Counted from the stretch's first letter, positions 1 to 8,847 are shown. The stretch is DNA of 64,000 nucleotides from a bacterium (GCA_013154095.1 JAADDD010000004.1:1-64000), one strand, 5' to 3'. Notes: generated by a model not told the origin, from the letters alone. Translations and numbers: made by a program.

Positions 1-218
1 CCCCGTTACCATTGACGTTCGTGTGCACAATATATGACTTGACGACAATTGACATAACTTAAAATGTAGGATCAAGTAGCGTCAAGCAAAATTTTTATAT
101 ACAAAAGTTAAATAGAACGGGCTAAGCTATCGTACATCTACCTATGCAAAAGTAAACTCAAAGAAGTAAGTAAAACAAGAAAAGAAAAACAAAGAAAAGT
201 TAGAAAATAGAAGCGGCT

Positions 219-1862
219 TTATTCTTCTTCTGTTTCAGTCTCTTCTTTTCCTCCTTTGCCCTTTTCTTCTTTCTTCTCTGCTGCAATGATGTCATCGATC
301 CTGAGTATTAGTTCTGCAGCTTCGTGTGCAGACTTGAGCATCTGCGCCTTGACGCCGTATGGCTCGATCACGCCCTTCTCGAGCATGTTGGCTACCTTCT
401 CCTCGATGACGTCTACGCCAGCCCACTTGTTGCCGTTAGCGTGCTCGGTTTCGAGGGTGACTAGCACGTCAATGGCGTCCATGCCAGCGTTCTCTGCCAG
501 TGTCTTAGGAATAACCTTAAGTGCTTCTGCGAATGCCTTCACTGCCAGCTGCTCCTTGCCCTTGATGTTCTTGGCGTACTCCTCGATGCGCTTGGCCAGC
601 TCCATTTCTGTGGCTCCGCCTCCTGCGACGTACCTGCCATCCTTGAGTATCGTGATCAGCACACCAATTGCGTCGTCCAGTGCTCGCTCTGCTTCGTCCA
701 GGGCCTTCTCTGAGCCGCCGCGTAGCAGTATGGTCACTGCCTTTCCTGGAGCTCCTTCAACAAAGATCATCTTGTCCTTGCCTACTCTGCGCTCCTCGAC
801 GAGCTTAGCAGTTCCTAGGTCTTCAGGAGTTAGTTCCTCGATTCTGTTAACTATCTTTGCTCCTGTGGCCTGGGCAAGCTTCTCCATGTCTGACTTCTTC
901 ACCCGCCTCACTGCAAGGATTCCTGCCTTAGCTAAATAGTACTGCGCTACGTCGTCGATGCCCTTCTGGCAAAACACCACGTTTGCTCCTGTCGACTTGA
1001 TCTTTTCAACCATTTCTTTTAGCATCTCTTTTTCTTGCTCAATGAATCTTCTAACATCTTCTGGAGAGGTTACCTGAATTTTCATGTCAATTTCTGTCGA
1101 TTTTACTTCTAGCGGAGCTGCAATTAATGCAATTTTTGCATTCTCTACTCTTTCAGGCATGTTAGGATGTACTTTTTCCTTGTCAATTACAATTCCTTCA
1201 ATGAGCTGTGAGTCTGCTAGTCCTCCACCGACTTTCTTTTCTATCTTGATCCTGTCCTTGTCAACGTACCATTTGCCGTCTCTCTTTTCTGCTACTTTTA
1301 GCACTGCGTCAACTGCCAGCTTTGCCAGATACTCGCGTTCTACCTCCGAGACTTTGCTGTACAAAGCTGTGCGTGCTACCTTTAGCAGAATGTCTCTGAG
1401 CTGCTGCTCGTCTGCCGGCACTTTTTCTGCTATTTCTTCTAGTACCTTGAGTGCGTAGTCTCTTGCAAGCATGTAGCCCTTGATAATGACTGTAGGATGC
1501 AGTCCTTCGTCTAGCAGCTTCTCTGCTTTCTTGAGCAGTTCGCCAGCAATAACAACTACAGAAGTTGTGCCATCACCAACTTCTTCTTCTTGCGTCTTTG
1601 CAATTTCTACCATTATTTTTGCCGCTGGATGAGCGACTTCCATTTCTTTTAGTATTGTTACACCATCATTAGTGATAGTTATTTCTCCTAGCTCATCTAC
1701 TAGCATTTTGTCCATACCCTTAGGACCTAGTGTAGACTTTACAGTTTCTGCTACTTGCACGGCTGCCGCTATATTCCATCGGAGGGCTTCTTTTCCTAGA
1801 ATTCTTCTCCAGTTTGCAGGCAATATAATCAATGGCTGATAGACAGGCTGCTCTGCAGGCAT
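219..1862 (-). CDS. thsA: Thermosome subunit (group II chaperonin)
   Basis: 547-residue cytosolic ATP-driven protein-folding chaperonin that forms a double-ring complex. Visible family signatures are [11 protein letters not shown] at residues 44-54 and the ATP-site motif GDGTTS at 96-101, followed by the usual equatorial-apical-equatorial layout and AGGGATE in the C-terminal half. The tail is rich in Glu, Lys and Gly, as is common in archaeal thermosomes. Length is normal for the family. The start is supported by a GGTGAGG ribosome site five bases upstream and a TATA-like box near 1916-1923. It is transcribed away from the parA-like gene. Only one subunit gene is visible here, so homo- or hetero-oligomer cannot be decided. 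Confidence 0.97.
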   Translation of the reverse strand: MPAEQPVYQPLIILPANWRRILGKEALRWNIAAAVQVAETVKSTLGPKGMDKMLVDELGEITITNDGVTILKEMEVAHPAAKIMVEIAKTQEEEVGDGTTSVVVIAGELLKKAEKLLDEGLHPTVIIKGYMLARDYALKVLEEIAEKVPADEQQLRDILLKVARTALYSKVSEVEREYLAKLAVDAVLKVAEKRDGKWYVDKDRIKIEKKVGGGLADSQLIEGIVIDKEKVHPNMPERVENAKIALIAAPLEVKSTEIDMKIQVTSPEDVRRFIEQEKEMLKEMVEKIKSTGANVVFCQKGIDDVAQYYLAKAGILAVRRVKKSDMEKLAQATGAKIVNRIEELTPEDLGTAKLVEERRVGKDKMIFVEGAPGKAVTILLRGGSEKALDEAERALDDAIGVLITILKDGRYVAGGGATEMELAKRIEEYAKNIKGKEQLAVKAFAEALKVIPKTLAENAGMDAIDVLVTLETEHANGNKWAGVDVIEEKVANMLEKGVIEPYGVKAQMLKSAHEAAELILRIDDIIAAEKKEEKGKGGKEETETEEE

Positions 1863-1913
1863 TTCCTCACCGCTTGCATAATATTTTTTCTCTAAACTAA
1901 GTAGGCCAGCACT

Positions 1914-1927
1914 TCTATAAAAATTTT
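1914..1927 (-). promoter_or_regulatory. TATA box of thermosome gene
   Basis: On the minus strand the spacer reads AATTTTTATAGA, a good archaeal TATA element about 54 bases before the start codon. That leaves a leader of roughly 25 bases carrying the GGTGAGG ribosome site. Confidence 0.5.
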
Positions 1928-1963
1928 ACTATTGATTAGTTCATTAATTAATTAAATAAATAG

Positions 1964-1970
1964 TTTATAC
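1964..1970 (+). promoter_or_regulatory. TATA box of segA/parA-like gene
   Basis: TTTATAC lies 24-30 bases before the ATG at 1994, which predicts a leaderless transcript. Directly upstream (1942-1960) is an AT-rich 19-mer nearly identical to an arm of the 9097-9146 palindrome, so it may be an operator. Confidence 0.45.
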
Positions 1971-1993
1971 AGCCGCTTAACTAGAGTAAAGCG

Positions 1994-2764
1994 ATGCCGG
2001 TAATTTCAGTGGCTAACCAGAAAGGCGGCGTAGGTAAGACTACAGTTTGCTTGCTGCTTGCTGAGGGTCTTGCACGTTTAGGGAAACGGGTACTGCTTGT
2101 CGACCTTGATCCGCAGTTTAACCTTTCCTATTTTTATTTAGGCGACAGAGTAATCGAGCACGAAGAAAAGAACGTGGGGCATGTATTGCTTGGCAAGCTT
2201 CCAGTAGAAGAAGTGCTCGTTGAGCTTAGTAGTAATCTTTGGCTCCTACCTTCTTATCTTAACCTTTCTGTCCGCGAGCTCGAGCTAGTCAGTAGCTACA
2301 ACAGAGAAAGAAAGCTACGCAGAGCTCTTGAGCCGCTGCTAGACCAGTTCGAGTATGTTATTATCGACAATCCTCCTAGTCTTAGCATCTTTCTTGTGAA
2401 CAGCCTCGTGGCAAGTAACTACTTGCTGGTACCGCTAGAACCGAGCTACTTTGCTGTAGTAGGCATGGAACTCATGCTTGGCTTGCTGAAGTTCATCCGC
2501 GCAGAAATAAACCCTTCGCTCGAGCTACTCGGTGTAGTAATAAATAAATACTCAAAAAGAAGTAGTATTCCTGAAGCGATGCTCGTGGAATTTAGAAAAA
2601 AGTACGACAATACGAAAATCTTAGGAATACTTCCTAATTCAGTGATCTTTGAAAAATCACATGCTGCAAGAAAATCAATATTTGATTTAATAGATAAAAG
2701 AAATAAACATGTGAAAAAAGCAATTGAAAAATTTATTGAAGAGGTGATAAAATATGCAAAATAA
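1994..2764 (+). CDS. ParA/SegA-type partition ATPase
   Basis: 256-residue Walker-type ATPase of the ParA/Soj/MinD superfamily, which moves DNA cargo during segregation. The deviant Walker A motif KGGVGKTT is at residues 10-17, the A' motif DLDPQ at 37-41 and the Walker B region IIDNPP at 123-128. It has no N-terminal DNA-binding domain, which is the short type seen in archaeal SegA and plasmid ParF. Its last codons overlap by 11 bases the start of a small ribbon-helix-helix-like protein, the classic layout of a partition pair. Chromosomal SegAB is the best fit because the neighbours are housekeeping genes, but an integrated plasmid cassette is possible. Confidence 0.9.
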   Translation: MPVISVANQKGGVGKTTVCLLLAEGLARLGKRVLLVDLDPQFNLSYFYLGDRVIEHEEKNVGHVLLGKLPVEEVLVELSSNLWLLPSYLNLSVRELELVSSYNRERKLRRALEPLLDQFEYVIIDNPPSLSIFLVNSLVASNYLLVPLEPSYFAVVGMELMLGLLKFIRAEINPSLELLGVVINKYSKRSSIPEAMLVEFRKKYDNTKILGILPNSVIFEKSHAARKSIFDLIDKRNKHVKKAIEKFIEEVIKYAK

Positions 2765-3014
2765 CTTTTTCTCTAAAGATATTGAAAAATTAATAGGTAA
2801 GAAAAAGGAGACAAAGAAAGTCAAAACATTCTACTTGAGCGAGAGCACCATCGCGAAAATAATGGAGATTTACGCGAAAGAAGGGGGGAGACAAAGCAGA
2901 ATAATCGAGGAAGCTGTTGACTTATACTATAAATTATATAAAATATTAGGTAAAGCAGGCATAGAAAAGCTCCGCTCAGACGCAGTACTGGAAAAGCTAA
3001 AGGAGCTACTATAA
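2754..3014 (+). CDS. Small ribbon-helix-helix-like partner (SegB-like)
   Basis: 86 residues. A charged N-terminal tail is followed at about residues 23-62 by a strand (KTFYLSES) and two helices of ribbon-helix-helix type. It starts 11 bases inside the ParA/SegA-type gene, so the two are surely cotranslated. In archaeal SegAB and plasmid ParFG/ParA-omega pairs the small protein binds centromere sites and represses its own promoter. That role is inferred from position and fold, as the sequence is too short and divergent for a firm family call. The stop codon overlaps the convergent rtcA end by six bases. Confidence 0.75.
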   Translation: MQNNFFSKDIEKLIGKKKETKKVKTFYLSESTIAKIMEIYAKEGGRQSRIIEEAVDLYYKLYKILGKAGIEKLRSDAVLEKLKELL

Positions 3015-4010
3015 AATTTCAACCTTCTTTGTTGTTTCGTCTATTCTTACTTCACGTTTAATAAATTGCCTACAGACCCAAATGTTTGTTAGCAGGTGCT
3101 GCGTGAGTTCTGAAGTTCTGAAAACAAGTCTCCCTGCCAGAAAACCGAACGGAACCAGCATATCTGCTAAGTGCTTATCCACGCTTGCTCCACTCTGGAT
3201 CTCTTTTAGCAGTTTTTCTGCAAGCTGCCTTCCTAGCTCTTCAGATGGCAGCCCTTTTTCTCCTAGCATGTCAGCTCCAAGCACCCTTCCTTCTGTCCAG
3301 CAGCCAAGAGTAGCTACAACTCCTACAGAAAGCGTTTTGCAGTACTCGAGCTGCGAATTAACCTCGCCTAGTAATTTTTTGGCGCTGGAAGCAATTCTTC
3401 CTAGAACATTCCTTTTCTTTAATTCTTCGCTTGCAGCTGCCCAGAGCCAGAACTTTTTTGGCTGCTCTTTCCCTAGAAATTCGGCTGGTTGCAAGGTTGA
3501 AGGATAGAGCTTAACCGTGACTTTGCCGCCGCCTCGTGGATAAAAACCACGCTTTTCGAGCAGTAGTTCAAGCCTGGCTCCAAGTACTCCTACTGCTTTG
3601 CAGAAAATATAACGCATGTAATCAAATGAAGGAGAATGTGGTACATCTGTGCCTCCTGTTAGCTTAACAGTTACTGGTCGTTCAAGTACTGTTACAAGCG
3701 GTGCCAGCGCCTGTATAATTAAGGGAAGCGAGCCAGCAGAACCAACGTCGAGCTCGAGCTCTTTGTAGACTAACCTTCTTGGTCTGAACACAAGTTCTGT
3801 AGAGCCAAGATAGGCTCCTTCTACTTCTGCGTCTGCTAGCTTCTTGAGCAGGCGAACAACAACAAGATGCTGGCGCTTCAGGCCAGGCTCTGGTCGCCTT
3901 GCTCTTATATTATATATTTTAACAGGAATGTTAGTAATAATAGAAAGCGGCAGCGCTGTGCGCAGAATTTGCCCTCCTCCTTCGCCGTAGGAGCCATCGA
4001 TGACAAGCAT
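3009..4010 (-). CDS. rtcA: RNA 3'-terminal phosphate cyclase
   Basis: 333 residues, normal for RtcA, which uses ATP to turn RNA 3'-phosphates into 2',3'-cyclic phosphates. The N-terminal signature GSYGEGGGQILRTA is at residues 6-19, the RRPEPGLKRQH segment follows at 38-48, and His305 in QHLLTN near the C terminus is the candidate adenylylated nucleophile. The gene is convergent with the SegB-like gene and overlaps the divergent phosphatase start by 11 bases, so its promoter must lie inside that neighbour. RtcB, which joins RNA ends, is in the same window but not in the same operon. Confidence 0.95.
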   Translation of the reverse strand: MLVIDGSYGEGGGQILRTALPLSIITNIPVKIYNIRARRPEPGLKRQHLVVVRLLKKLADAEVEGAYLGSTELVFRPRRLVYKELELDVGSAGSLPLIIQALAPLVTVLERPVTVKLTGGTDVPHSPSFDYMRYIFCKAVGVLGARLELLLEKRGFYPRGGGKVTVKLYPSTLQPAEFLGKEQPKKFWLWAAASEELKKRNVLGRIASSAKKLLGEVNSQLEYCKTLSVGVVATLGCWTEGRVLGADMLGEKGLPSEELGRQLAEKLLKEIQSGASVDKHLADMLVPFGFLAGRLVFRTSELTQHLLTNIWVCRQFIKREVRIDETTKKVEIL

Positions 4011-4833
4011 GGTATCAATAAGAGAGCTGGCTGATTTAATTATAGCAGCAAAAGAAAAGCTGCATAAATTACCGAAATTTTTAGAGCTTGAAGCTGGCAG
4101 CTTTGCAGTAATTGGCGATCTTCACGGGGACTACCTTTCATTAAAGCAAATTCTTGAGTGGTTGGAGCACGAAAGACCGGGTGCGGCGATTTTTTTAGGA
4201 GACTACATTGATCGTGGCGGCGCTTCATTGCTAGTAATTAATGAATTATTTAATAGATTAGTTAATGAAAAAATGAATTATGTATTATTGCGCGGCAACC
4301 ATGAATATATTTACAGGCTGCCTGTCTGGCCTCACACACTGCCGCTAGAGCTGCAAGCTAGGCTGGGAGAAGGCTGGAAAACTGTTTATGGCTTGCTGCT
4401 AGCCTGCTTTGCGGAGCTTCCGCTAGCCTGCATGCTCGAGAGCTGTCTCTGCCTGCACGGAGGTTTTCCTGTAATAGATTCCCGAGCAGCCACGCTCGCA
4501 GAGCTCCGAACTGGCTGCTTGACGGAGCAAGAAAATGTAGTTGTGCAGGTGCTCTACAACGACTTCAGCGAGATGCTCGAGAACATCGCTCCTTCGCCGC
4601 GAGGAGCTGGCTACGTGGTAGGATGGCAGCCAGTGCGGCAATTTTTCCGCGAAAATAAAATTTCTGTAATATTTAGAGGTCACCAACTATTTAACAAACC
4701 TGCAGTGAAACTTTTCGGCAAGAAAATATATTCTATCATGTCCTGCAAAAATGTATATCCTGAAGTGCTGAAAAAGAGCGCAGCAATCTTGGTAAAGCCA
4801 GGTAAAAAATTTATAAAAATTGTATATTTTTGA
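4000..4833 (+). CDS. PPP-family metallophosphatase
   Basis: 277 residues with all core motifs of the PP1/PP2A-type (PPP) serine/threonine phosphatase superfamily: GDLHG 39-43, GDYIDRG 67-73, RGNHE 98-102 and LHGG 152-155, with a late RGHQ. These bind two metal ions and the phosphate. Length fits archaeal PP1-type enzymes. An alternative ATG lies three codons in (4009). It is followed by the SppA gene after a very short gap, so the two are probably cotranscribed. The natural substrate cannot be read from sequence; diadenosine-polyphosphate hydrolysis is an alternative. Confidence 0.9.
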   Translation: MTSMVSIRELADLIIAAKEKLHKLPKFLELEAGSFAVIGDLHGDYLSLKQILEWLEHERPGAAIFLGDYIDRGGASLLVINELFNRLVNEKMNYVLLRGNHEYIYRLPVWPHTLPLELQARLGEGWKTVYGLLLACFAELPLACMLESCLCLHGGFPVIDSRAATLAELRTGCLTEQENVVVQVLYNDFSEMLENIAPSPRGAGYVVGWQPVRQFFRENKISVIFRGHQLFNKPAVKLFGKKIYSIMSCKNVYPEVLKKSAAILVKPGKKFIKIVYF

Positions 4834-4840
4834 TGAAAGC

Positions 4841-5638
4841 ATGAAAAAAGCTAAATTAATAGTGCTCCTGCTGCTAGCATTCTTCTTTTCTGCTTTTTTG
4901 CTGCTGGTAGCTTTACTCGCACTGAAAAGTTCTGCTAATAGCTTTGTGTTTGGCAAGAAAATAGTTGTGCTTGAAATCTATGGTCCAATAACTTATTCTC
5001 CTGAACCTGGCAGTGTTCCTGCCCTAGAGCTGCTGCGAATACTTCATAGTCTCGACAAGAATCCGAGCGTTGCTGCGGTGATCCTCGACATAAATAGTCC
5101 TGGAGGAACTGTTGTTGCCTGCATGGACGTGGAGCAAGCTCTGCAAGAGATGAAAAAACCTGTGCTTGCAGTCTGCGATGAGCTCTGCACTTCGGGAGCT
5201 TACCTTATAGCTTCTGCAGCAAGAAAGATATTTGTCAGCAATTATACTCTTACAGGAAGTATAGGTGTGATTTTTTCATACTTAGATTTTGCTGGTTTGC
5301 TCAAAAAATTCAACGTGACCTATGTTGTTATCAGACAAGGAAAATACAAGGATGCCGTAAATCCCTTCGAGCCACTAAAGCCAGCAGCAAGGAAAGAAAT
5401 AGAGGAACTTGTACGCAGTGCTTACAGAGAGATGGTACAAATTGTCGAGCACAACAGGCACATTAATTTTAGCAAGCTGCCTCTCTATGTACGCGAATCA
5501 GGAGTAATTACAGGCGCGCAGGCGATAAAGTACGGTCTTGCTGACAGCACAGGAACAATCTTCACTGCAATAAAGTACGCAGAGCAGCACTACTGCCACA
5601 ACAGCTGCTCTGTAGAATATCTCAGCGTCGTAATCTAA
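4841..5638 (+). CDS. sppA: Signal peptide peptidase SppA-like serine protease
   Basis: 265 residues from the ATG at 4841, chosen because it begins with a Lys-rich N terminus and one membrane helix (about residues 5-28); an in-frame TTG at 4820 is less likely. SppA proteases degrade cleaved signal peptides on the outer face of the membrane. The Ser/Lys dyad is visible: Ser118 in CTSGAYLIAS and Lys170 in GKYKDA, with the oxyanion-type INSPGG segment before them. It follows the PPP phosphatase by seven bases. The 3' end overlaps the convergent Dph2-like fragment by 17 bases. Confidence 0.92.
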   Translation: MKKAKLIVLLLLAFFFSAFLLLVALLALKSSANSFVFGKKIVVLEIYGPITYSPEPGSVPALELLRILHSLDKNPSVAAVILDINSPGGTVVACMDVEQALQEMKKPVLAVCDELCTSGAYLIASAARKIFVSNYTLTGSIGVIFSYLDFAGLLKKFNVTYVVIRQGKYKDAVNPFEPLKPAARKEIEELVRSAYREMVQIVEHNRHINFSKLPLYVRESGVITGAQAIKYGLADSTGTIFTAIKYAEQHYCHNSCSVEYLSVVI

Positions 5639-5900
5639 AGTCTCTGTAGCCTGCTAGTGGCTCGCCTAGATGAATTATTCCGTCTACTTTACAGTATTCG
5701 GCCGCTAAGTAATCTATGTCGCACGGTCCGTAGCAGCTGCTCGCAGAAACGTAAACTTTAATTCCTGCAGCTTTCAGCGCAGCAGCAACTTCTTTTAGTT
5801 TTGGTTTCAGCCCATCTGGAGCCTCCAAAAGCACTCTTTTCCAGCCAAGTTTTTTAGCTGCAGCAGCAATTTCTGCAGGGTTAAGCTCGGGAGCTGCCAT
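5622..5900 (-). CDS. Dph2 N-terminal domain fragment
   Basis: 92 residues that resemble only the first third of archaeal Dph2, the radical-SAM-like iron-sulfur enzyme that starts diphthamide synthesis on EF-2. The segments KRVLLEAPDGLKPK (21-34), CYGPCDI (56-62, Cys60 being the first cluster ligand in intact Dph2) and VDGIIHLGE (72-80) match domain 1. Full-length proteins have about 330-340 residues and two more ligand cysteines. No remainder follows, because the downstream DNA is the end of sppA on the other strand. It overlaps the DUF457 gene by 94 bases. It may be a decaying remnant or a stand-alone subunit whose other part lies elsewhere. Confidence 0.65.
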   Translation of the reverse strand: MAAPELNPAEIAAAAKKLGWKRVLLEAPDGLKPKLKEVAAALKAAGIKVYVSASSCYGPCDIDYLAAEYCKVDGIIHLGEPLAGYRDFRLRR

Positions 5901-6430
5901 TTATAATAAAGCTCGAGCAGCAGCAAAATAAATACTACGACCACAAAGACTTGTTCCGCTCTCGAACCAGTGGAAAAGAGTTTCAGCGAGTAGCGCTTGC
6001 GGGAGAAGGGCAGCAGCGCAGGAATACCCTGCACAGTTAGCGTGTCCTCCAGCAGGTGGGCTAGGTAGCCAAAAAGGAAGGCAAGGCTGCAGAGCCAGCA
6101 CAGTCTACATTTTATAATAATTATACATAGGAAATATAAAATAATAAATAATAAACCAAAAAACACCAGCGAGTGGCTCATTCCTCGATGTTCTGCGTTC
6201 TTTTTTCCTGCGGAGCAGCGCACGAGAAGCCGTAGTCCTCGTGCAAGGCCGCGAAAGTTCCTGCTTATCCAGGACTGTGGATGGTCTGCGTCAGGGGCCG
6301 CAGCTCCAAGTATAACAAATGGAGTAAGGAAAATGGCTGCTGGCATCACTGCTACTAGGCTGGTACCGAGAAGCTGCACGAACAGGTAGAACAGCGCCAG
6401 CGTGCAGAGAATGTGCGAGCTAGCCTTCAT
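5807..6430 (-). CDS. DUF457/YdjM-type membrane-bound metal-dependent hydrolase
   Basis: 207-residue membrane protein with about four hydrophobic helices. It shows PDADHPQS at residues 46-53 and HRGMSHS at 81-87, plus a later AHLLEDTLT segment, the His/Asp pattern of the DUF457 family (predicted inner-membrane metal hydrolases of unknown substrate). It starts with an ATGA overlap on the PP-loop gene. The final 30 or so residues after the last helix lie over the Dph2 fragment and look like read-through past the family's usual end. Confidence 0.8.
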   Translation of the reverse strand: MKASSHILCTLALFYLFVQLLGTSLVAVMPAAIFLTPFVILGAAAPDADHPQSWISRNFRGLARGLRLLVRCSAGKKNAEHRGMSHSLVFFGLLFIILYFLCIIIIKCRLCWLCSLAFLFGYLAHLLEDTLTVQGIPALLPFSRKRYSLKLFSTGSRAEQVFVVVVFILLLLELYYKWQLPSLTLQKLLLQLKNLAGKECFWRLQMG

Positions 6431-7626
6431 CCTAGCAGCCGCTGCTCCAGCGCGTCAAGGTAAGGACAGAACCTGCAGCCTAGGCGGTAAAATCCTAGCC
6501 TATACAACCTGCAGAAGTCTGCGCCAGTAAAATAGTAGAGGAGCTGGAGATCGAGGTACGACCAGTACTTCAGCGGATAAACGACCCAGTACTTGTCGCG
6601 CGAGACTTCTGGCCGCAGAGACCTGATCCTGGACTCAGCTATTCTGTCACCCACAACCAGCAGTGGCTGCTCAAAGTGCTGTTCTAGGAAGCTGTAAAGT
6701 GCTCTTATCTTGTCTGCAGTGCACTGCCTGTTCTGCAAGTACAGCTCTCCTAGTTCTGCAAACTTTTTTGCTATCGGAGCTTCTACTGTCTCGTAGCGGA
6801 TACCTAGCCTGGAAGCTGTCTGCTCGATGTACTCTTCTACCCCGGGCAGCTCTGCTCCGCTGCACACATGCACTGCAAGGAAGTCTGTGCCTAGCTGTTT
6901 CAGCAAGAGCAGTACTGCAGTGCTGTCCTTGCCGCCAGACCAGGGAACCACTACTTGGTCGTGCTCTAGCTGCTCTATCCACTGGCGCAGCTTTGCTAGT
7001 GTCACCTGTACTTTTTCTTCTAGGTATGCTCTGTTTAGATCAAAGAATCTTTTTATGTCATTTTCCTCGAAGCAAGAATCTGTAAAAACGTTCCATGTTC
7101 CTAAATCTCTGTAGATTTTCCCTATTTCTAGTGTTCCGCAGTACAGCTTTTCTTCTGTACCTTTATGAACCACAAAACAGCCATAGATTTTTTTCTCGCA
7201 GGCTGCAAGAAATTCGGGCCACAAAATTCTGTAGACATCGGTGCCAGGTTCCGGGGCAAAGAAGTTGCTGGGCTTGCCGAGAATGTATTCTTGCTCGTAG
7301 CGTACATCCAGGAACAGCCGGTGCTTGGCAGTCTCTACTTCTTGGAAGATTTCCTCTAACCGAGCATTTCTTAGCCTTGCAGTGCGCAAAAAGTGCACTT
7401 TCTTGCAGGCTGTGTTTAGTTCGTGCTTCACGTACTTTTTGTCCTCTCTGCCAAGAAGTACTAACACAAAATCTTTTTCTTTTATTTCTGCTATTTTTTC
7501 TTCCAGTTTTTCTTTGTCTTTCCCTCCCAGTGTACGCACTTCTATGTCATGTCCTAGTCTATAAAATGTATCTAGAGCATGCTGCAGCGCTTTGTAGTCC
7601 TTGTAAGACCGCACGTAGATTATCAT
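6427..7626 (-). CDS. PP-loop ATPase of the PAPS reductase-like family
   Basis: 399 residues. The PP-loop SGGKDS, which binds ATP for substrate adenylylation, is at 230-235, and a C-terminal RLGCRFCPYL segment near 385 carries paired cysteines. The N-terminal 200 residues form a separate, mostly charged domain ending in a likely RNA-binding or scaffold part. Such archaeal proteins are often labelled phosphoadenosine phosphosulfate reductase, but no sulfate pathway is visible nearby and a nucleotide- or tRNA-modifying role is as likely. ATGA overlaps link it to the HD gene upstream and the DUF457 gene downstream. Confidence 0.8.
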   Translation of the reverse strand: MIIYVRSYKDYKALQHALDTFYRLGHDIEVRTLGGKDKEKLEEKIAEIKEKDFVLVLLGREDKKYVKHELNTACKKVHFLRTARLRNARLEEIFQEVETAKHRLFLDVRYEQEYILGKPSNFFAPEPGTDVYRILWPEFLAACEKKIYGCFVVHKGTEEKLYCGTLEIGKIYRDLGTWNVFTDSCFEENDIKRFFDLNRAYLEEKVQVTLAKLRQWIEQLEHDQVVVPWSGGKDSTAVLLLLKQLGTDFLAVHVCSGAELPGVEEYIEQTASRLGIRYETVEAPIAKKFAELGELYLQNRQCTADKIRALYSFLEQHFEQPLLVVGDRIAESRIRSLRPEVSRDKYWVVYPLKYWSYLDLQLLYYFTGADFCRLYRLGFYRLGCRFCPYLDALEQRLLG

Positions 7627-8810
7627 ACTTTCTTTGCTAGCCTAAGTAGTTGTTCGAGCTGTCCTTGGTTTAGCTTTTCTTTGTTAACATAAATGCGAAA
7701 GATAAAATACGGTGTTGTTGCTAATCGATTAATTATTTTAGAAACATTGAAGATATCTTTTAGCTTACCATTGACTAAAATAAGGATACTTTTCTTTTTT
7801 ATTTTAGGATTATAGCTGTAAATTTGGATGTTAGGGTAAGAAACTAAAACATCATATTTATCATATACAGAATAAATTTGTTGCTCAATTTCTTTTACTT
7901 TTTCTAGCACATCTTTGGCGAAAAACTTCTCGTAAACTAGCTTGTACGGTCTCCTGTAAAAGAACCGATATAGCAGTTCTTGCAGCTTAGGATGTTTTTC
8001 TTCTCGTAGAGCTCTGTGGAGTTTTTCTAGTAGCCAAAAGTCTGTGATTTCTAGCAACTCCTCTATGCTTGCTGGCTCTGCGAGTAATCCTAGCTCTTTC
8101 ATGAGCTCAGTAATTCTTCTGAGCAGTATGGCAAAACATTCTGTGGTATGGTGCAAGTAAACATTGTAGTACATTTGGTAGCGAGCAAACAGCAAGTTTT
8201 CTAGACAAGTAACTGCTTTTTTGCTGAAAACTATTCTGCCATCAAGTAACTGCATAGTATAAATAATCCGCTTAACTGAAACTAGACCATAGTTTACGCC
8301 AGCATAGTAGCTGTCTCGTACCAAGTAGTCTAGCCTGTCTGCGTCTATCTGCGAGCTGATGATCTTCCCCAACTCGCCCTTTCCTTCAATTAAATTAATG
8401 ATGTCTCTGCAGTGGAAGCCTAGCTGCTCGAGCTTTTCGCGCAAGCTGCTGGACTTGATTATTTCCTTGCCTACTTCCTCGTGCCGCTTCTCTGCAAGCA
8501 GACCCTCCAGTGCATGAGAGAAGGCAAGGTGGCCTATGTCGTGCAGCAGGGCAGCTAGCCGTACCCGAAGGTACTGCTCTTTCGAGAACTCTAGTCCGTG
8601 CCTGCAGAGCTGCCTGTAAATGAGGCCTGCGAGGTGCATTGTGCCGAGACTGTGCTCGAAGCGTGTGTGCGTTGCTCCTGGATAGACGAAGTAGGCTGTT
8701 CCTAGCTGCTTGATGTAGCGCAGCCGCTGGAACTCCCAGGAATCCACAACTTGCAGCTCCTCTGCTTGCAGCTCAATAAAGTCATGGATAGGATCTTTCA
8801 CGATTTTCAT
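7623..8810 (-). CDS. HD-domain phosphohydrolase (SAMHD1-like, COG1078 type)
   Basis: 395 residues. Metal-binding and family motifs are clear: THTRFEHSLG at 47-56, LLHDIGHLAFSHAL at 88-101 and IDADRLDYLVRDSYYAGV near residue 155. This is the HD superfamily that includes dNTP triphosphohydrolases. A TATA-like TTTATC near 8837 is about 29 bases before the ATG, so this gene heads the minus-strand operon with the PP-loop and DUF457 genes. Substrate is unknown; nucleotide hydrolysis is the usual activity of the family. Confidence 0.9.
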   Translation of the reverse strand: MKIVKDPIHDFIELQAEELQVVDSWEFQRLRYIKQLGTAYFVYPGATHTRFEHSLGTMHLAGLIYRQLCRHGLEFSKEQYLRVRLAALLHDIGHLAFSHALEGLLAEKRHEEVGKEIIKSSSLREKLEQLGFHCRDIINLIEGKGELGKIISSQIDADRLDYLVRDSYYAGVNYGLVSVKRIIYTMQLLDGRIVFSKKAVTCLENLLFARYQMYYNVYLHHTTECFAILLRRITELMKELGLLAEPASIEELLEITDFWLLEKLHRALREEKHPKLQELLYRFFYRRPYKLVYEKFFAKDVLEKVKEIEQQIYSVYDKYDVLVSYPNIQIYSYNPKIKKKSILILVNGKLKDIFNVSKIINRLATTPYFIFRIYVNKEKLNQGQLEQLLRLAKKV

Positions 8811-8847
8811 GTTCTTCGAGTATTCTGCAAGAAAGATAAACTTGTAG

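Noticed and set aside
256..939. 227-codon frame opposite the thermosome gene
   Set aside because: Ser/Ala-rich low-complexity shadow of a strongly conserved gene.
7095..7640. 181-codon plus-strand frame opposite the PP-loop gene
   Set aside because: Cys/Leu-rich, no domain logic, complementary to a gene with clear motifs; a shadow frame.
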